14,845 nt of DNA from GCA-1730015 sp964550655. GTDB lineage: Bacteria > Pseudomonadota > Gammaproteobacteria > Granulosicoccales > Granulosicoccaceae. The position numbers and the translations under genes are program-made. Below the pieces are notes generated by a model. It was not told where the DNA came from, ran no database searches, and worked only from the letters and a program-made list of their open reading frames with translations. Positions 13,091 to 14,845 of this stretch are shown here, one piece after another. Numbering within the stretch: position 1 is the first letter of the stretch; each line of letters starts with the position of its first letter. The stretch lies in NCBI GenBank assembly GCA_964550655.1, contig CAZKAQ010000093.1:1-14845 (forward strand), given 5' to 3'.

Positions 13091-14761
13091 ATGGTTGCAA
13101 AAAACCGGCACATTAATCAAGCGATAGTTTTGCTCGCGCTTCTTATCCTGATCGCCTGCGATTCGCAGCGAGCGCCCGTAACAGATCAGCTTGTGCTTGA
13201 CGGCTCCAATGTCAGCGTGCCACTGCCTCAACGTCTGCGTACTGCAAGCAAAATCGATCCTGAAGCGCTGCGCGGGACAGTCACTATTAATGGTGTTGAA
13301 ACTGAATTGCAGATTGACGCTACTGGTCAGTTCACCGGCCAGATAGAGGTTCCGGCGCAATCTGAAATTGCCGTACAAATTGAGTTTACAGAACTCTTTT
13401 CGGGACAGCTGCTGACACTGGGTAGAGCTGAAAAGTCACTCATTACAAGCACCGATAATACTGTACTTACACTACTACCCGAAGACTATGATTTTGATTC
13501 TTTCGATTTTGATGGTGACAGTGCCAGTAATCTGCTTGAGCGTCAGTTCAACACCAACCCGCTGAATTCATCACAGCTTCCGGATCTGGTTGAGATAGAA
13601 GTCATTGCTGAATTGCCGGTCACGTTCATTGCGGCTGGTTTCGATAACTATCAAATTGTTGCCGAACTCGGTAATAACACCCGCGTTGTTGATGCAAGCG
13701 TTGGCCAGTTCCGGGAATCGTTCAGGGTTGTGCGACAAGAAGATTTAACTGTCAGTCTCCGTTTGGTTGAAGGTGTTACCGGCCAGGAGCTCACCGTTGG
13801 TGAACTAAGCAGACAAGTTGATCAGGACAATGGTCTGGTGATTATCGAAGGTGCTACCTGGAACCTTGAATTTGATCAGGATGCTGATGGTCTGAGTGAT
13901 TCTGATGAGTTAATCGCAGGCACAGATCCACTAAACAACCCGTTATCTGTTCCTTTTAGCATTACCTTCGATGTACCGGTAGAGATAACAAATATTGAAA
14001 GTGCCTTTGCATTGTTGGAAGTAGACGGACAGGCGATCGAATTGTCTCGTCTGGAAGATACTTATACTGCATCAGTTACGGCTCAATCGGGCGCAACGGT
14101 GGCCATTGAAGCCGAGATCAGAGGCAGCCATCAGGACACTTCTGTGTTGCTTGCGAATTTCAGTGGAGAGACTGTTGTGGAAGAAAACGCTACCGTTGAG
14201 CTGGAAGATTTTTCTACGGACCATGATACAGATAATGACGGTATTTCGAATATCACTGAATTGGAGCAGGGCACAGACCCGTTCGATGCTGAGCTACAGT
14301 GCACAGTGGTGACAGAAACAATTTTCGCTACCCTGACCGAAGATGCATTTGTTCAAAACTCGCAAATTTTCAATGATGCACGTCTGCTGGTTGACGCTGA
14401 TCGAAGTGTATCGTTAATTCGTTTTCAGTACGATCAGGATGCAGGTCAGGTGACAGATGCCAGTCTGAACCTGACCGTTGGAGCCGATCCGGGTACCGGA
14501 CTGATAACAGTCTTCGCTGTGTCGGACTTCCAATGGAGTGATGAGAGTCAGAGTTTGGTTGTACCGTCAGGTCAGCCGGCCGGCAACGCCGAAAATTTGT
14601 GGGCCCTCGGATTGGATTTTAGCTTTACCCTGAACCCTGTATTGATTACTGATGATGTGACGCTGGTTCTGCGGCAGAGCAGTGGTAACGATGTAGCGTT
14701 TCAGTCAAGTGCGACAACACGGCCGCCGACGCTTGAACTTACTGTGGAGCGCTGTGAGTAA
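13091..14761 (+). CDS. Surface lipoprotein with three beta-domain/TSP3-like units and a DNRLRE/CBM96-like domain
   Basis: A 556-residue lipoprotein with lipobox LIAC (C23). The body has three tandem units of about 110-125 residues (about 38-160, 161-285 and 286-400). Each is a beta-rich domain followed by an acidic loop like thrombospondin type 3 calcium repeats: DFDSFDFDGDSASN (134-147), DQDADGLSDSDE (262-273) and DHDTDNDGISNITE (377-390), each ending in a variant of GTDPLN. The final 150 residues, framed by C404 and C555, resemble the DNRLRE/CBM96-type beta-sandwich of secreted proteins (TLTEDAFVQNSQ, then VSLIRFQYD, ASLNLTV and VFAVSDFQWSDES). The two cysteines could form a disulphide closing the domain. 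The signature suggests a calcium-stabilised adhesin, matrix protein or polysaccharide-binding protein at the cell surface; no catalytic motif is seen. The ATG start has only a weak upstream GAG. Confidence 0.85.
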   Translation: MVAKNRHINQAIVLLALLILIACDSQRAPVTDQLVLDGSNVSVPLPQRLRTASKIDPEALRGTVTINGVETELQIDATGQFTGQIEVPAQSEIAVQIEFTELFSGQLLTLGRAEKSLITSTDNTVLTLLPEDYDFDSFDFDGDSASNLLERQFNTNPLNSSQLPDLVEIEVIAELPVTFIAAGFDNYQIVAELGNNTRVVDASVGQFRESFRVVRQEDLTVSLRLVEGVTGQELTVGELSRQVDQDNGLVIIEGATWNLEFDQDADGLSDSDELIAGTDPLNNPLSVPFSITFDVPVEITNIESAFALLEVDGQAIELSRLEDTYTASVTAQSGATVAIEAEIRGSHQDTSVLLANFSGETVVEENATVELEDFSTDHDTDNDGISNITELEQGTDPFDAELQCTVVTETIFATLTEDAFVQNSQIFNDARLLVDADRSVSLIRFQYDQDAGQVTDASLNLTVGADPGTGLITVFAVSDFQWSDESQSLVVPSGQPAGNAENLWALGLDFSFTLNPVLITDDVTLVLRQSSGNDVAFQSSATTRPPTLELTVERCE

Positions 14762-14794
14762 ACATGGCCTTCGGGTCTCAAATGATCAATTTAA

Positions 14795-14845
14795 CCCGGA
14801 CTATTCATGAAATCGACGGCATCTCACTTGATCTTTGATTCCACC
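14795..14845. mobile_element. Second MITE-like copy, inverted and cut by the window edge
   Basis: The last 51 bases match the reverse complement of 164-214 at 48 positions, starting with the same 19-bp terminal repeat CCCGGACTATTCATGAAAT and continuing through GACGGCATCTCACTTGATC. The preceding four bases are TTAA, the same A/T-rich character as the CTAA flank of the first copy. Whether this copy is another short element or the end of a full transposon cannot be told, because the window ends inside it. Confidence 0.85.

Noticed and set aside
12916..13116. 66-codon plus-strand frame bridging the Ig-like and lipoprotein genes
   Set aside because: It overlaps the coding sequence of both genes in another frame and has Arg/Ser-rich shadow-like composition.
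1..14845. CRISPR arrays, tRNA and rRNA genes
   Set aside because: No regularly spaced direct repeats and no tRNA- or rRNA-like sequences were seen on reading both strands.

Overview
The window looks like the chromosome of a free-living, Gram-negative, probably gammaproteobacterial bacterium. It encodes lipoproteins with lipoboxes, a periplasmic binding protein with a signal peptide, hybrid histidine kinases, a c-di-GMP enzyme and a putidaredoxin/CamA-type ferredoxin and reductase pair. Base composition is moderate, and GTG is used as well as ATG for starts. The taxonomic placement is an inference from gene content only.

Layout. (1) 52-218: a 159-bp MITE-like element with near-perfect 19-bp terminal inverted repeats and a CTAA target duplication. 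The last 51 bases of the window (14795-14845) are the start of a second copy in the opposite orientation, so the gene block lies between two inverted copies. (2) 219-729: no convincing gene; at most a decayed membrane-protein fragment on the minus strand. (3) 730-4995, minus strand: a two-gene operon of a soluble hybrid kinase (coil-HisKA-HATPase-REC-REC-HPt) followed by a REC-PAS-GGDEF-EAL protein. (4) 5249-9146, plus strand and divergent from (3): a PhnD-like periplasmic binding protein, a transmembrane HAMP-HisKA-HATPase-pseudoREC-REC hybrid kinase, and a small protein resembling the swivelling domain of PEP-utilising enzymes but lacking the catalytic histidine. (5) 9376-10464: a predicted beta-propeller lipoprotein. 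(6) 10580-12136: a [2Fe-2S] ferredoxin and its FAD/NAD(P)H reductase. (7) 12330-14761: two exported proteins, one with an Ig-like domain and a C-terminal membrane segment, the other a lipoprotein with three tandem beta-domain plus calcium-loop units and a C-terminal DNRLRE/CBM96-like domain.

The most interesting unit is the divergent pair (3)+(4), which reads as a self-contained signalling circuit. The PhnD-like protein has no transporter partner here and sits directly upstream of a membrane kinase with a periplasmic domain, so it is probably a ligand-sensing subunit. That kinase has one intact receiver and no HPt. The neighbouring soluble kinase has no evident sensory domain and carries the only HPt. 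The REC-GGDEF-EAL protein is the only output and has no DNA-binding domain. A plausible path is ligand -> PhnD-like protein -> membrane kinase -> shared HPt -> c-di-GMP synthesis or breakdown, with the catalytically dead swivel-domain protein as an unexplained accessory. The individual families are known; the wiring is inferred.
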